Source: Flavobacteriia bacterium (lineage in GTDB: Bacteria; Bacteroidota; Bacteroidia; Flavobacteriales_D; Crocinitomicaceae). From it: a stretch of DNA of 50,859 nucleotides. The stretch covers positions 1 to 50,859 of the forward strand of contig CANLGD010000015.1 in assembly GCA_947490145.1 (NCBI GenBank), read 5' to 3'. This document shows positions 23,625 to 33,561 of this stretch, piece by piece. Both the position numbers and the translations under genes were made by a program. The notes under the pieces were generated by a model. It had not been told where the DNA came from and did no database searches. It was given only the letters and a program-made list of their open reading frames with translations. Every line of letters starts with the position of its first letter. The first letter of the stretch is position 1.

Positions 23625-24688
23625 TCAAATCCCTTAAAATCTTCTGGACATTTGTATTTATTTCTCAAGCTTTTTTTGTTTTTCATTTTTTGAAATAAAA
23701 CACGATTGTCGTAATCAATTATCAAACTAATTTCGTGTGTTCCTATTGAAGCTGATTTCAAACGTGAAATTGTCATGTCAAAACTGTAACCAATTCTATA
23801 AGTTGTCAGTTTTTTGTGAGGAATGTGCGCACCCACAGACATTATAAATGAATCATATCTTCGTGGAAGCAGCAAATAACTTCTATTTCTGAACCAAATT
23901 CCTGCGTAAAAAGGTTTTTTAATAACATTCATTCCAATGGTAAAAGTTTGAAATTGATTTTGCCTTTCATAAATAAATGCTGGTGAGAAAATCACATTAT
24001 CAATCAAAAAACTGATTGTTCCGTGACCAACACTTTTTATTGGTAAACGTTCTTTGTCACCTAAAAAAGCATCTTTTGGTTGCGTTAAATGATGAAATCC
24101 TGCACCAAAAGTTCCAGTGATTTTGCGTTTCAGTCCGCCAGATTTTTTCTTTTGACGATTGAATTTGAAAGCTAAGCCAGCAGCAAAATCAGCATAGGAA
24201 ACATTTCTGAAATTTGGATTTGAAAAAGCGGATTCCCTCACATTTCCATGAACCTCATCCAGCTGATCTGAAAAGGTTAATTTACTCCAATCAATGTATT
24301 TATTCACTAATCCGCCTGAGAAACCAATTTGTAATAAGGCATTTTTTGACTCCAATGGTCGATACATGTAAGCGAGATTTGCTCCCGTTGTTCTGAGTGA
24401 GCCTTCGCCCGCAACATCTGAATATGCTTGTAAACCAAAACCAATTTTATTCACAGCTTCTGCTTCTAAAGAAACCGAAACAGTATTAAATTTACTTGGA
24501 ATGGGAGTCCATAAACTTCTGGCATTTGTTCTAAATGTAAAACCATTTCCAATAGCTGTCATACCAGGATTATAATACGTTGGATTATTATAAAACATGG
24601 AAAAGTTAGCATCTTGCGCTCTTAAATTTGTTGTCGTAATTAATAGACAAACAAATAGACTCAATTGTAGTGTATATTTTTTCATCAT
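23621..24688 (-). CDS. PorP/SprF family type IX secretion partner protein
   Basis: The 355-residue protein has a signal peptide (MMKKYTLQLSLFVCLLITTTNLRA) and the family opening AQDANFSMFYNNPTYYNPGMTAIGNG. Beta strands run throughout, with GFGLQAYSDVAGEGSLRTTG, LQIGFSGGL and YRIGYSFDMTISRLKSASIGTHEISL, matching the 14-strand outer-membrane barrel of SprF/PorP. Such proteins hold or escort a specific T9SS type B cargo encoded next door. Here the cargo gene ends within the start of this gene (4-bp overlap), which identifies the partner. The C-terminal 35 residues are basic and unlike the core. Confidence 0.92.
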   Translation of the reverse strand: MMKKYTLQLSLFVCLLITTTNLRAQDANFSMFYNNPTYYNPGMTAIGNGFTFRTNARSLWTPIPSKFNTVSVSLEAEAVNKIGFGLQAYSDVAGEGSLRTTGANLAYMYRPLESKNALLQIGFSGGLVNKYIDWSKLTFSDQLDEVHGNVRESAFSNPNFRNVSYADFAAGLAFKFNRQKKKSGGLKRKITGTFGAGFHHLTQPKDAFLGDKERLPIKSVGHGTISFLIDNVIFSPAFIYERQNQFQTFTIGMNVIKKPFYAGIWFRNRSYLLLPRRYDSFIMSVGAHIPHKKLTTYRIGYSFDMTISRLKSASIGTHEISLIIDYDNRVLFQKMKNKKSLRNKYKCPEDFKGFD

Positions 24689-27600
24689 TTGATTACGGTT
24701 ACAGTTCCAGATTTTTTAAAAGTTTTTCTTTCATTTGGGTATTCTTTACCTTCCCAAAGACCTGTGGTTAGATATGTTGCATCAACCTTCCAAACATAAG
24801 CATCTTGTTGAACAGGAACTCCGTTAAAAGTTCCATCCCAAGATTCAGTTGGTCTTCCAACTGCGTCTAAAGCGGTCGATTCCCAAATTAAATTACCCCA
24901 ATCATCGTAAATAAATATATGGTATGAATACAATCCAACTCCTTTAGGAAGAAAGTGTGAAACTTCAAAACTTGGATGATTTAGATACAATGCGTTGGGC
25001 ACAAAAAGACCTTTGTAATAATCAATGGCTACCGTTTTGGTGATTGAATCCACACAACCGTTATCATTTAATGCAATTAATGTTACTTGAATATCTCCAA
25101 AATAATTGTATTGGTAGGTTGGATTTACCTTCGTTGAAGTAGAATCACCTTCCAAATACCACACATAGCTATTAGCAAAAGCAGATAAATTTGAAAAATC
25201 AATTGTTCCATTTACTAAGTTTTCTTCTTCTACATTGACAAACGAAAAATTAGCTGTTGGAGTAACATTTACGGTTACAGGAATAGAAGCAAACATGGTA
25301 TCACTGCACGCCCCTTGACCATACGCAACCAATGCAATAAAATAATCGCCGGGATTTTCATAATTGTGATTGACAACATTGTTTGTGTATTCTATTCCGT
25401 CTCCCATAAACCACCTTAGGGAATCATTTTGCAGACTGAGTGAAGTGGCAAAAAAGTCATCGCCGACACACAAGATTTGATCTGAAACAATAAAATTTGC
25501 TGTTGGTGATCCATAAATCCCTACATCTTTGATAATTGAATCTTGGCAACCATATTGATTAGTAGCTACAAGTTTTATAAAATAGGTTCCAGCTGCGTTA
25601 TAAAACGAACTTGAATTTGTTGTATTAGAAGTAAATCCATTACCAAAATCCCATAAATAATTCGTTGCCCCTAATGAAGTGTTACTTGTTAAAACTTGGG
25701 CAGGTAATTTACATGAATCTGCATTAAATACTATAAAATCTGTGGTTGGAACAGGATATACCCGAACTATTTGGGTTAAAGAGTCTTTACAACTATTATT
25801 TTCAACAACCAATTTAACAAAATAATCACCAGGATTTGCGTAAACATTACTTGGATTAACGCTGTTTGAAACATTTCCATCTCCAAAACTCCAATTAATA
25901 TTGGAGTAATTTATACTCGTATTATTAAAAACTACAATACTTGGAAAACAAGTGTCGTAAGGTGGTATTGTAAAGGAGGCAACGGTATTATCAATATCAA
26001 TCGCTTTCGTTAGGGAGTCTTCACATCCAAATTGATTTGAAACAATTAATTTTACATCATAAATTCCAGGATTTGGATAAGCTGTTATTGGATTAGTTAA
26101 AGTTGAAGTTGTTGTATTTCCAAAATCCCAGGCATAAGATGTTGCTCCAGATGAATTATCTTGAACATTCACAATTACTGGAGCATGGCAAGAATCTGCA
26201 ACTATGAGATTAAAATCAGCGACTGGAGTTGGGAAAATTTCAACTTGTTGCGTTATTGAATCGAAACAACCGGCCGCAGTTTGGACGACAACTTTTATGT
26301 CATAAATCCCGGGACTTGTATAAGTATGTGTTTGATTATTTAATGATGAAACATTCCCATCATCAAAATCCCATGTTATAAAATCAAACGATTGACTTGT
26401 ATTTGTAAAAATAATTGGTGCAGGATCACATACATCTGAAATATTCATATTGAAACCTGCAATTGGTGTGACAGAAATATCAACAGGTTTTGTGATACTC
26501 GCCTGACAGGCAAAAAGTGTACTTGACCCTGAAAGGGTTACTTGAAAAGTTCCACTTGAAGCATAAGCATGTGTTGGGTTTGATAAATTAGAAAAACTTA
26601 AATCTCCAAAGTCATAGCTTAAACCGGCTATATTGGTTGACAAATTAGTAAATTGAAGCGAATCGCCAACACAAGAAATACTGGGCGCAAAACTGAAATC
26701 AATGTCTGGTGTTGGATGCACCTCAATTGTAGCGTAAGAAGTATCCACACTGCAGTCATTGTTCACAATCATTTGAACAGTGTATGTTCCAGCTTGAGTA
26801 TATGTATTTGCAGCATCAGCAGTATTTGCAAAATTCAAATCATCAAAATCCCAAGCGTATTGTAAACCTCCATTCGATAAATTTGTAAAATTAACAGAAA
26901 GAGGTGCACAACCCTCCGTGATGTTTGTATTAAAAAATGCGTTTACAGTTTGTGGTAAAATCGTTATTGTATGGAAAGCTGAATCAATTCCACATTCATT
27001 GCTTACAATTAATCTCATGGTAAAGGTTGTATCCTCTAATGCTGTTATAAAAACTTGTGTAAACAAAGAATCACTTATATTTGAAGTTGTTCCATTTCCA
27101 AAATCCCAATCGTAAACATCAGGTAAACCAACACTATTATTTGCAAATTCAAGAATAAATGGTGAACAACCAACATCAAATCGTGGACCAAAACGAGCAA
27201 TTGGTAATGGCATTACCTTTACTGTATCAGAATGAGAAACTGTTGCACAAGAATTGGTAACAGATAAAGTGATAATATAAGATGTATCTTGAATTAAACC
27301 TGCAATGTAAGTTTCAGGTGCTGGGTTTTGTAGTGCAGAAGTATTTCCATTTCCAAAATCCCACGCATAAACAATTGCGCCAAGTCCTAAAGAGTTATTT
27401 GTGAAATTTACAATTAGAGGACCACAAGCGGAATCTGATGCAAGAGTAAAGTCAGCCGTCGGCGTTTCTCTCACTTCTATTTGTTGAGAAATAGAATCTA
27501 CACAACCATCAATTGTAGTCGCAATTAAATTTACATCAAAAAACCCTGAATTTGCATAACTGTGGGTTGGATTTGTGTTAACATTTAATGCTGTCCCATC

Positions 27601-30600
27601 GCCAAAATTCCATGAAAAAGCATCACCTAGAATAGTGTTATTTGTAAAACTTTCTGAAGTATTTGAACAAACTATTTGATTAAATGTAAAACCTACATTT
27701 GGCAAGACATTAATTGATATATCAGTATCATCCGTATTTGTACAAGTCGTAATTGGATCCGTATAGGTATACGTTAAAGTATTATTTCCAATTACTGCAA
27801 TTGAAGGATCAAAAGTTCCGAAAATTCCATTTATAATACCTGATCCTGACCAAGTCCCGTTTGCCGGATTTCCAACAAGATTTACTGCTGATTCAGATTC
27901 ACAATACGCATCATCAAGTCCAGCATTTACAGTTGGTAAATCATGAACAATTAATTCCACATCATCCGTGGTCAAACAATTTCCCCCGCCAAAAGAATAT
28001 GTTAATGTATAAGTTCCTGGGACATTTGGTGTGTAATTTCCATTTCCTGTAATTCCTGTTCCAGACCATGTTCCACCGGCTGGAAGACCAACAATCTGCG
28101 TTTGAGTATTTGAAAAACATAATTCAAAATCTAAACCTGCATCAGCTTGAGATGGATCAACAACTGTAACTTCCAAACTATCAACCGCGTCGCAAGATGT
28201 AAGGGTAAAGCTGTAAAAAAGTTCAAAAACTCCTGTTCCTGTTGGTGTAAAAATTCCAGCTGCTGTTACATTTGGACCAGACCAAAATCCTCCAACAGGA
28301 GAACCAACTAATTGAACGGGAAGCGGTTGATTACATAAAACTGTGTCATTTCCTGCGTTAACAATAGGCAAAGCAGTTACATTTGCAGTTAAAAAATCAG
28401 TATTGGAGCAATTTGTTAATAAGTCTGTATATGTATAAGTTAGGATAAATGAACCTGAACCTGAAATTAGTGGATCAAAAGTTCCCGCAGGATCGGTGAT
28501 TCCAGTTCCCGACCACGTTCCACCTATCGGAGTTGGAGATGAACTTAAATCTCTGTTTCCACCATCCAAACAAACAGTGAAATTACTTCCAGCTTCAACA
28601 ACTGGCGCTGCAGTTACACTAAAATCCATTACATCAGATGTTTGACATGTTCCCGCTCCAAAAGTATAAGTCATTGTGAAAGTTCCAGCAATTGAAGGGT
28701 TATAAACTCCTAAGGGGGAAATTCCAACCCCCGACCAAATTCCCCCTAAAGGGATTCCAGATAATTGAACATTATTTCCATTTTCGCAAATTATAGAATC
28801 TAAACCTGCATCAGCAACTGTTGCGTTAATTATAGATACATCGATTGAATCAAGATTAAAACATCCATTACCATCTGTAAAAGAATAAAAAACTTCAAAA
28901 ACACCATTTCCACTCGGTGTAAATTCACCCGTCGGATCTGTTATTCCCGGTCCAGACCAAATTCCATTTAGAGGAGTAATAGGAAATAAATCATTTGCGA
29001 TAGGTTGATTACAAAGGGACACATCTAAACCTGCATTTACAATTGGCAAAGCATTAACTCTTGCTAAAATGAAATCAGAATAAACGCATGATGTTACCGG
29101 ATCTGTGAAAGTATACGTTAAAGTATGGACTCCAGAACCAGCGGTATTTGGATCAAACAAACCAGCAACATTTATGCCAGGCCCCGACCAAACCCCTCCG
29201 GCTGGAGTTGCTGAACTAATTGTAAAAGAATTATCGTCTATACAATTTTCGATGTCGATCCCTGCATTTACAATTGTTTCTGGTAAAATAACAAGATTTA
29301 CACTTTCACTTAATCCTAAGCAAGTTCCAACGGATGCAAAAACGGAATAAAGTCCCGCATTTGCTGGTAAAACGCTTGTAATAATTGGATTTTGCTGTGA
29401 TGAAGAAAAACCATTTGGCCCAGACCAAGAATAAGTCGCACCAACAACTAAATCTGACGTAAAAATTGCGTCATAACCTTCACACAATGGTGAAACAGTA
29501 AAAGGGTTTACGACTGGAGGAACATAGTTAACTGTTAATGCAGTTTGTGCAACACTAGTACCACAAGAATTTGTGGCACTCAGATCAATTGTATAAGCGC
29601 CATCAGTTGGATATGTAATTGCTCCCGGAGTTGATAAACTGGAGGAAACAGTGGAGGAACCAGGAAAACTCCATAAATAGGTGTCAATAGATTCCAAACA
29701 ATCATTTAAAATGGGAGTTGGAGAGACACTTTGACCAGCACAAATACTTGAAACTGGGTTAATTCCAATTTCTGGCGGAGCTTGAGCAGTAATTTGTTTT
29801 GTAGAAGTAAAATTCCCACAAGAGTTTGTTAATGTTTGTCGGATTTGAAAAATTCCAGGACTAGAAAAACTGAATTCTGGCTCTATCGAAGTATAACTAG
29901 TTCCATTGCTAAAACTACTTGTTCCCGAAAAAGGACTGCAAGAAGTTGCTAAAAACTGTTTTGACCATGAGTAGGTTATATTACAGGTATTCGTAATTAT
30001 AGATAAATCACTCGTTGAAACATTAAAAGGAATACAAGAAGAATTAACATCAACAGAAAAATCAGGGATTGGTGGTGCTTCAACACAAATTTGTATGGAA
30101 TCATCAATTCCTCCACAAGTTGTATTTGAAGTTCTTAAGACAACATTATAAATCCCCGGAACTGTGTATATATGCGTCCTCCCTGCGGGGGCTGTAGAGT
30201 TTACTATTTCCAATGGACTGCCATCTCCAAAGTCCCAAGTAAAAGTTGTGAATCTTGAACAAGACGATAGATAACCCAAAATAGAATTATTTGTAAATGA
30301 AGCAGGTGTATTAACACACACATTTGTATCTGGTACACCAATTATTGCAGTTGGGGGCTCATATACTTGCACGCCACCAATAGTTGCAAGTGTTGTACTA
30401 CATAAATTTTGAGCTTGCACACTAAATGTATATCCACTTGTTCCAACAGATGCGCAAGATGAAGCCAAATAAGTGTGGCAAATTTCTGCCGGAGGAGGAT
30501 GACTAAAAGTCTCTAAGGGAGAACCATCTCCATAATCTGCAATATAAATTGTCGTGCTATGATTTCCAGTTGTATTAGTTTGTATACAAACATCTATAGG

Positions 30601-31533
30601 GGCACATCCTGTGGTATTACCCAATGAAGTCAAACCATTTGACGGATTTTGTGTATTAGCAACAGGAATTATTGTTGAATCACGGCATCCATTTGCACCA
30701 GTTAAAATATAAACGAGGTCAAAAACACCTGTTACTGGATAAGTATGGTTCACAGGCGAAGGAGCAGTTGTTGCATCTATAAAATTCGCTGTACCATCCC
30801 CCCAAATAATTTCAAAATTTGAATTACCAGCAGTTGCAGTGTTATCATAAACATCCAAAGTATAAGAAGCAGTCGCTCCACTACAATTTCTGAAACCATT
30901 TACCGGATCATCTAAATTTGGAGCTGGAACTTGCCTAACAGTGATGATTTGTGAAGTTGATACCGCACAGCCAGCTGCGTTTCTCGCTGTTAAAGTTACT
31001 GTGAAATTTTGGGTCCCAGAACCAATTGCAGTGAAAATATGAGATGGATTTTGAAGCGTAGATGTATCACTTGTGCCAGAAACAGCATCACCGAAATTCC
31101 ATAAGAAAGTTGCAGCTCCAGTTGAAGTATTGGTGAAATTTATAGGAAGATTAGAGCATTGATTATTTCCTCCTGAGGCACTAAATGAAGCTGTGGGATT
31201 TCCTAAAAATGTGACTGTAATAGTATCTTTATCGACTAGAGAAATAGGCTGGGTAGCATCAGTTACAGTTAATATATAGGATGTGGTAATCGCTGTAGTT
31301 GAAATTGGATTCGGACAATTATTACATGATAAATTTGTGCTAGGAGACCATGAATAAGTATATGGTCCTATTCCACCAGTTTGCGGATTAGCAGAACCTA
31401 ATTGTACATTTACTGCGGGACAAATAAACGCATCATTACCTGCATTTGCAACCAATTGAGAAAATACATTCCGATTTGGATAAAAGGAGCAAAGTAAAAA
31501 TATAAGTAAAGATTTAAAGTAAAGATTTAACAT
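24685..31533 (-). CDS. Giant PKD/Ig-repeat surface protein with T9SS type B (gliding motility) C-terminal domain
   Basis: At 2282 residues this is the largest gene of the window. A signal peptide (about 1-25) is followed by roughly 15 PKD-like units marked by WNFGDA, WDFGDG, WDFGNG or WDFDDGN motifs in two zones (about 110-480 and 1280-2180). Between them (753-1275) lies a run of seven Ig-like repeats with the core GxWSGxGI. The last about 95 residues (VPNALYLNHPSF, YHIFIYDDWGNLIWES, ESWDGTFNGVPVQQDAYVWKV, GTVTVIK) form a CHU_C/gliding-type sorting domain that directs export by T9SS without the need for type A cleavage. Many paired cysteines lie in the repeats. It is probably an adhesin or matrix filament. 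The downstream coupled PorP/SprF gene is its partner. Confidence 0.93.
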   Translation of the reverse strand: MLNLYFKSLLIFLLCSFYPNRNVFSQLVANAGNDAFICPAVNVQLGSANPQTGGIGPYTYSWSPSTNLSCNNCPNPISTTAITTSYILTVTDATQPISLVDKDTITVTFLGNPTASFSASGGNNQCSNLPINFTNTSTGAATFLWNFGDAVSGTSDTSTLQNPSHIFTAIGSGTQNFTVTLTARNAAGCAVSTSQIITVRQVPAPNLDDPVNGFRNCSGATASYTLDVYDNTATAGNSNFEIIWGDGTANFIDATTAPSPVNHTYPVTGVFDLVYILTGANGCRDSTIIPVANTQNPSNGLTSLGNTTGCAPIDVCIQTNTTGNHSTTIYIADYGDGSPLETFSHPPPAEICHTYLASSCASVGTSGYTFSVQAQNLCSTTLATIGGVQVYEPPTAIIGVPDTNVCVNTPASFTNNSILGYLSSCSRFTTFTWDFGDGSPLEIVNSTAPAGRTHIYTVPGIYNVVLRTSNTTCGGIDDSIQICVEAPPIPDFSVDVNSSCIPFNVSTSDLSIITNTCNITYSWSKQFLATSCSPFSGTSSFSNGTSYTSIEPEFSFSSPGIFQIRQTLTNSCGNFTSTKQITAQAPPEIGINPVSSICAGQSVSPTPILNDCLESIDTYLWSFPGSSTVSSSLSTPGAITYPTDGAYTIDLSATNSCGTSVAQTALTVNYVPPVVNPFTVSPLCEGYDAIFTSDLVVGATYSWSGPNGFSSSQQNPIITSVLPANAGLYSVFASVGTCLGLSESVNLVILPETIVNAGIDIENCIDDNSFTISSATPAGGVWSGPGINVAGLFDPNTAGSGVHTLTYTFTDPVTSCVYSDFILARVNALPIVNAGLDVSLCNQPIANDLFPITPLNGIWSGPGITDPTGEFTPSGNGVFEVFYSFTDGNGCFNLDSIDVSIINATVADAGLDSIICENGNNVQLSGIPLGGIWSGVGISPLGVYNPSIAGTFTMTYTFGAGTCQTSDVMDFSVTAAPVVEAGSNFTVCLDGGNRDLSSSPTPIGGTWSGTGITDPAGTFDPLISGSGSFILTYTYTDLLTNCSNTDFLTANVTALPIVNAGNDTVLCNQPLPVQLVGSPVGGFWSGPNVTAAGIFTPTGTGVFELFYSFTLTSCDAVDSLEVTVVDPSQADAGLDFELCFSNTQTQIVGLPAGGTWSGTGITGNGNYTPNVPGTYTLTYSFGGGNCLTTDDVELIVHDLPTVNAGLDDAYCESESAVNLVGNPANGTWSGSGIINGIFGTFDPSIAVIGNNTLTYTYTDPITTCTNTDDTDISINVLPNVGFTFNQIVCSNTSESFTNNTILGDAFSWNFGDGTALNVNTNPTHSYANSGFFDVNLIATTIDGCVDSISQQIEVRETPTADFTLASDSACGPLIVNFTNNSLGLGAIVYAWDFGNGNTSALQNPAPETYIAGLIQDTSYIITLSVTNSCATVSHSDTVKVMPLPIARFGPRFDVGCSPFILEFANNSVGLPDVYDWDFGNGTTSNISDSLFTQVFITALEDTTFTMRLIVSNECGIDSAFHTITILPQTVNAFFNTNITEGCAPLSVNFTNLSNGGLQYAWDFDDLNFANTADAANTYTQAGTYTVQMIVNNDCSVDTSYATIEVHPTPDIDFSFAPSISCVGDSLQFTNLSTNIAGLSYDFGDLSFSNLSNPTHAYASSGTFQVTLSGSSTLFACQASITKPVDISVTPIAGFNMNISDVCDPAPIIFTNTSQSFDFITWDFDDGNVSSLNNQTHTYTSPGIYDIKVVVQTAAGCFDSITQQVEIFPTPVADFNLIVADSCHAPVIVNVQDNSSGATSYAWDFGNTTTSTLTNPITAYPNPGIYDVKLIVSNQFGCEDSLTKAIDIDNTVASFTIPPYDTCFPSIVVFNNTSINYSNINWSFGDGNVSNSVNPSNVYANPGDYFVKLVVENNSCKDSLTQIVRVYPVPTTDFIVFNADSCKLPAQVLTSNTSLGATNYLWDFGNGFTSNTTNSSSFYNAAGTYFIKLVATNQYGCQDSIIKDVGIYGSPTANFIVSDQILCVGDDFFATSLSLQNDSLRWFMGDGIEYTNNVVNHNYENPGDYFIALVAYGQGACSDTMFASIPVTVNVTPTANFSFVNVEEENLVNGTIDFSNLSAFANSYVWYLEGDSTSTKVNPTYQYNYFGDIQVTLIALNDNGCVDSITKTVAIDYYKGLFVPNALYLNHPSFEVSHFLPKGVGLYSYHIFIYDDWGNLIWESTALDAVGRPTESWDGTFNGVPVQQDAYVWKVDATYLTTGLWEGKEYPNERKTFKKSGTVTVIK
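27709..29277 (-). repeat. Seven Ig-like repeats in an A-B-C-A-B-C-A order
   Basis: Within the giant cargo, seven units of about 70-78 residues (about 220 bp) follow one another. Type A units start at residues 753, 977 and 1199 and end with TYTxTDxxTxCxxxD. Type B units start at 830 and 1056, share VNAGxDxxLCNQP and end GVFExFYSFT. Type C units start at 905 and 1129, share ADAGLD and end TYxFGxGxCxTxD. The 3-unit block of about 223 residues has therefore been duplicated as a whole, with a further A unit. Confidence 0.8.
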
Positions 31534-31846
31534 ATTTTTAAATAGTGAAAGACATTAGTTAAACGTAATTTAAAAAAAAAGTACCCACAAAAGTAATGAA
31601 TTAAATTTTTATTTTTTTGAGTCACAGACCTAATAAATACATATAATTTAAATTTTTTGCAAAATTACAAAAATAAAATTAAAAAAACAATTCTTTTTTA
31701 ACTATGCGCACATAATTATTTTAAGAACTAAATAATAAACATCAATTGAATAGTAACCTGTACTTTAATTTTATGTTAAAATATTAATAAAAAATAAATA
31801 TTTTGTTTAAATTTCTATATCTTTGTGCTACTCAAAAAAAAATAAA
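31534..31846. other. Intergenic region between divergent transcription units
   Basis: This 313-bp, very AT-rich spacer separates the giant T9SS cargo (leftward) from the aldehyde dehydrogenase (rightward). It holds the ALDH -7 box (31818-31825). On the minus strand TACTTTTG (31588-31595) is a candidate -7 box for the cargo operon, with a leader of about 50 nt. No open frame, tRNA or strong hairpin was seen in the remainder. Confidence 0.5.
31818..31825 (+). promoter_or_regulatory. -7 box of the aldehyde dehydrogenase gene
   Basis: TATCTTTG matches TAnnTTTG and lies 21 bp before the ATG at 31847. The in-frame TTG at 31823 is part of this box and cannot be the start codon. Confidence 0.62.
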
Positions 31847-33403
31847 ATGTCTGAAACGCAAACAGGTATCAATATTCAAGAAATATTAGACCAATTAGGA
31901 ATAGAAAATTTAAATCGTGGAGCTTCTACTGGAAGCTATTGGTTTAGTACGAGAGGAACAAAAATTGACTCAATTTCTCCAGTTGATGGAAAATTGATCG
32001 CTTCAGTTTCATCTTGTTCTGAGTCTGATTATGAAGCAGTTGTGATGAAAGCTCAAGAAGCTTACAAAGTTTGGAGACAAATTCCAGCTCCAAAAAGAGG
32101 AGACATTGTTCGTCAATTAGCAGATAAATTAAGAGACTATAAAGAGCCATTAGGAAAACTTGTTTCTTATGAAATGGGTAAATCTTTACAAGAAGGTTTG
32201 GGAGAGGTTCAGGAAATGATTGATATTTGTGATTTCGCCGTTGGATTATCTCGACAATTATACGGATTGACAATGCATTCAGAACGACCGAATCACAGAA
32301 TGTATGAACAATATCATCCTTTAGGAATTGTTGGAATTATTTCTGCATTTAATTTCCCGGTAGCAGTTTGGAATTGGAATACAGCTTTAGCATGGATTTG
32401 CGGAGATGTCTGTATTTGGAAGCCTTCTGAAAAGACACCCTTAACTGCAATCGCATGTCAAAAGATAACGGAAGAAGTTTTTACTGATAATGATGTGCCA
32501 GAAGGAGTTTCTTGCTTGGTAATTGGCGACGCTGAAATTGGAAAATTAATGACATCTGATATACGAATCCCATTAATTTCTGCTACTGGTTCTACCAGGA
32601 TGGGGAAATCTGTTGGTGAAGTAGTTGGTGGTCGTTTAGGACGTTCCTTATTAGAATTAGGAGGAAACAATGCAATTATTATTACTCCAACTGCTGATTT
32701 AAAAGTTGTTGTTCCTGGTGCAGTTTTTGGTGCGGTTGGAACTGCTGGTCAACGCTGTACTTCAACAAGAAGATTGATTATTCACGAAGATATTTATGAT
32801 TCTGTTAGAGATGTTTTGGTAAAAGCGTATGGTCAATTAAGAATTGGGAATCCATTGGATGAAAACAATCACGTTGGTCCATTAATAGATACTGAAGCAG
32901 TTCAAGCATATGAAGAAGCATTGAAACAAGTTGTTGCAGAAGGTGGAAAAATTATCGTTGAAGGAGGGATTTTGACTGGAGAAGGTTACGAATCTGGATG
33001 CTATGTAAAACCAGCTATCGCTGAAGCAGATAATAAATTCAAAATCGTTCAACATGAAACTTTCGCTCCAATTTTATATTTATTGAAATACAAAGGTGGA
33101 GTTGAAAATGCAATAGCTATTCAAAACGGTGTACCTCAAGGTTTATCTTCTTCAATTATGACAAATAATTTAAAAGAAGCTGAATATTTCCTATCAAATA
33201 ACGGTTCAGATTGTGGAATTGCAAATGTAAACATTGGTACTTCTGGAGCTGAAATTGGTGGAGCCTTTGGTGGAGAAAAAGAAACTGGAGGAGGTCGCGA
33301 ATCAGGATCTGACGCTTGGAAAGTTTATATGAGAAGACAAACCAATACAATTAACTATTCAGATACTTTGCCTTTGGCCCAAGGAATTAAATTTGAATTG
33401 TGA
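31847..33403 (+). CDS. Aldehyde dehydrogenase, ALDH7 (alpha-aminoadipic semialdehyde dehydrogenase) type
   Basis: The 518-residue NAD-dependent enzyme carries LLELGGNNAIIITP (general base Glu) and GTAGQRCTSTRRL (catalytic Cys). The C-terminal signature GGEKETGGGRESGSDAWKVYMRRQTNTINYSDTLPLAQGIKF is almost the human ALDH7A1 (antiquitin) sequence, so I place it in that family. ALDH7 oxidises alpha-aminoadipic semialdehyde (piperideine-6-carboxylate) in lysine breakdown and also betaine aldehyde. Here it stands beside tyrosine and threonine catabolic genes, which fits amino acid degradation, though no other lysine pathway gene is present. Start set at the ATG after the promoter. A terminator follows. 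Confidence 0.93.
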   Translation: MSETQTGINIQEILDQLGIENLNRGASTGSYWFSTRGTKIDSISPVDGKLIASVSSCSESDYEAVVMKAQEAYKVWRQIPAPKRGDIVRQLADKLRDYKEPLGKLVSYEMGKSLQEGLGEVQEMIDICDFAVGLSRQLYGLTMHSERPNHRMYEQYHPLGIVGIISAFNFPVAVWNWNTALAWICGDVCIWKPSEKTPLTAIACQKITEEVFTDNDVPEGVSCLVIGDAEIGKLMTSDIRIPLISATGSTRMGKSVGEVVGGRLGRSLLELGGNNAIIITPTADLKVVVPGAVFGAVGTAGQRCTSTRRLIIHEDIYDSVRDVLVKAYGQLRIGNPLDENNHVGPLIDTEAVQAYEEALKQVVAEGGKIIVEGGILTGEGYESGCYVKPAIAEADNKFKIVQHETFAPILYLLKYKGGVENAIAIQNGVPQGLSSSIMTNNLKEAEYFLSNNGSDCGIANVNIGTSGAEIGGAFGGEKETGGGRESGSDAWKVYMRRQTNTINYSDTLPLAQGIKFEL

Positions 33404-33447
33404 CTTCGACTTTGTTTTCTAAAAACTAAATGAAGTTTAAAAATATA

Positions 33448-33478
33448 AATCCCGAACAGAAATATTCGGGATTTTTTT
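33448..33478 (+). terminator. Rho-independent terminator after the aldehyde dehydrogenase gene
   Basis: AATCCCGAA (33448-33456) pairs with TTCGGGATT (33465-33473) around an 8-nt loop, then a T run to 33478. It is nearly identical to the rplI terminator, including the loop. Confidence 0.88.
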
Positions 33479-33495
33479 GTGTAAATCTTAAAACC

Positions 33496-33528
33496 AAAAA
33501 AAATCCATTGGTCGCAACCAATGGATTT
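33496..33528 (-). terminator. Rho-independent terminator after hpd
   Basis: AAATCCATTGGT (33501-33512) and ACCAATGGATTT (33517-33528) form a perfect 12-bp stem with a CGCA loop. On the minus strand the hairpin runs into a T tract (33503-33496), as required for the leftward hpd gene. It is the same type as the hairpin after accC. Confidence 0.85.
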
Positions 33529-33561
33529 AAAATAATAATAAATAAATTATTTAATCTGTTG

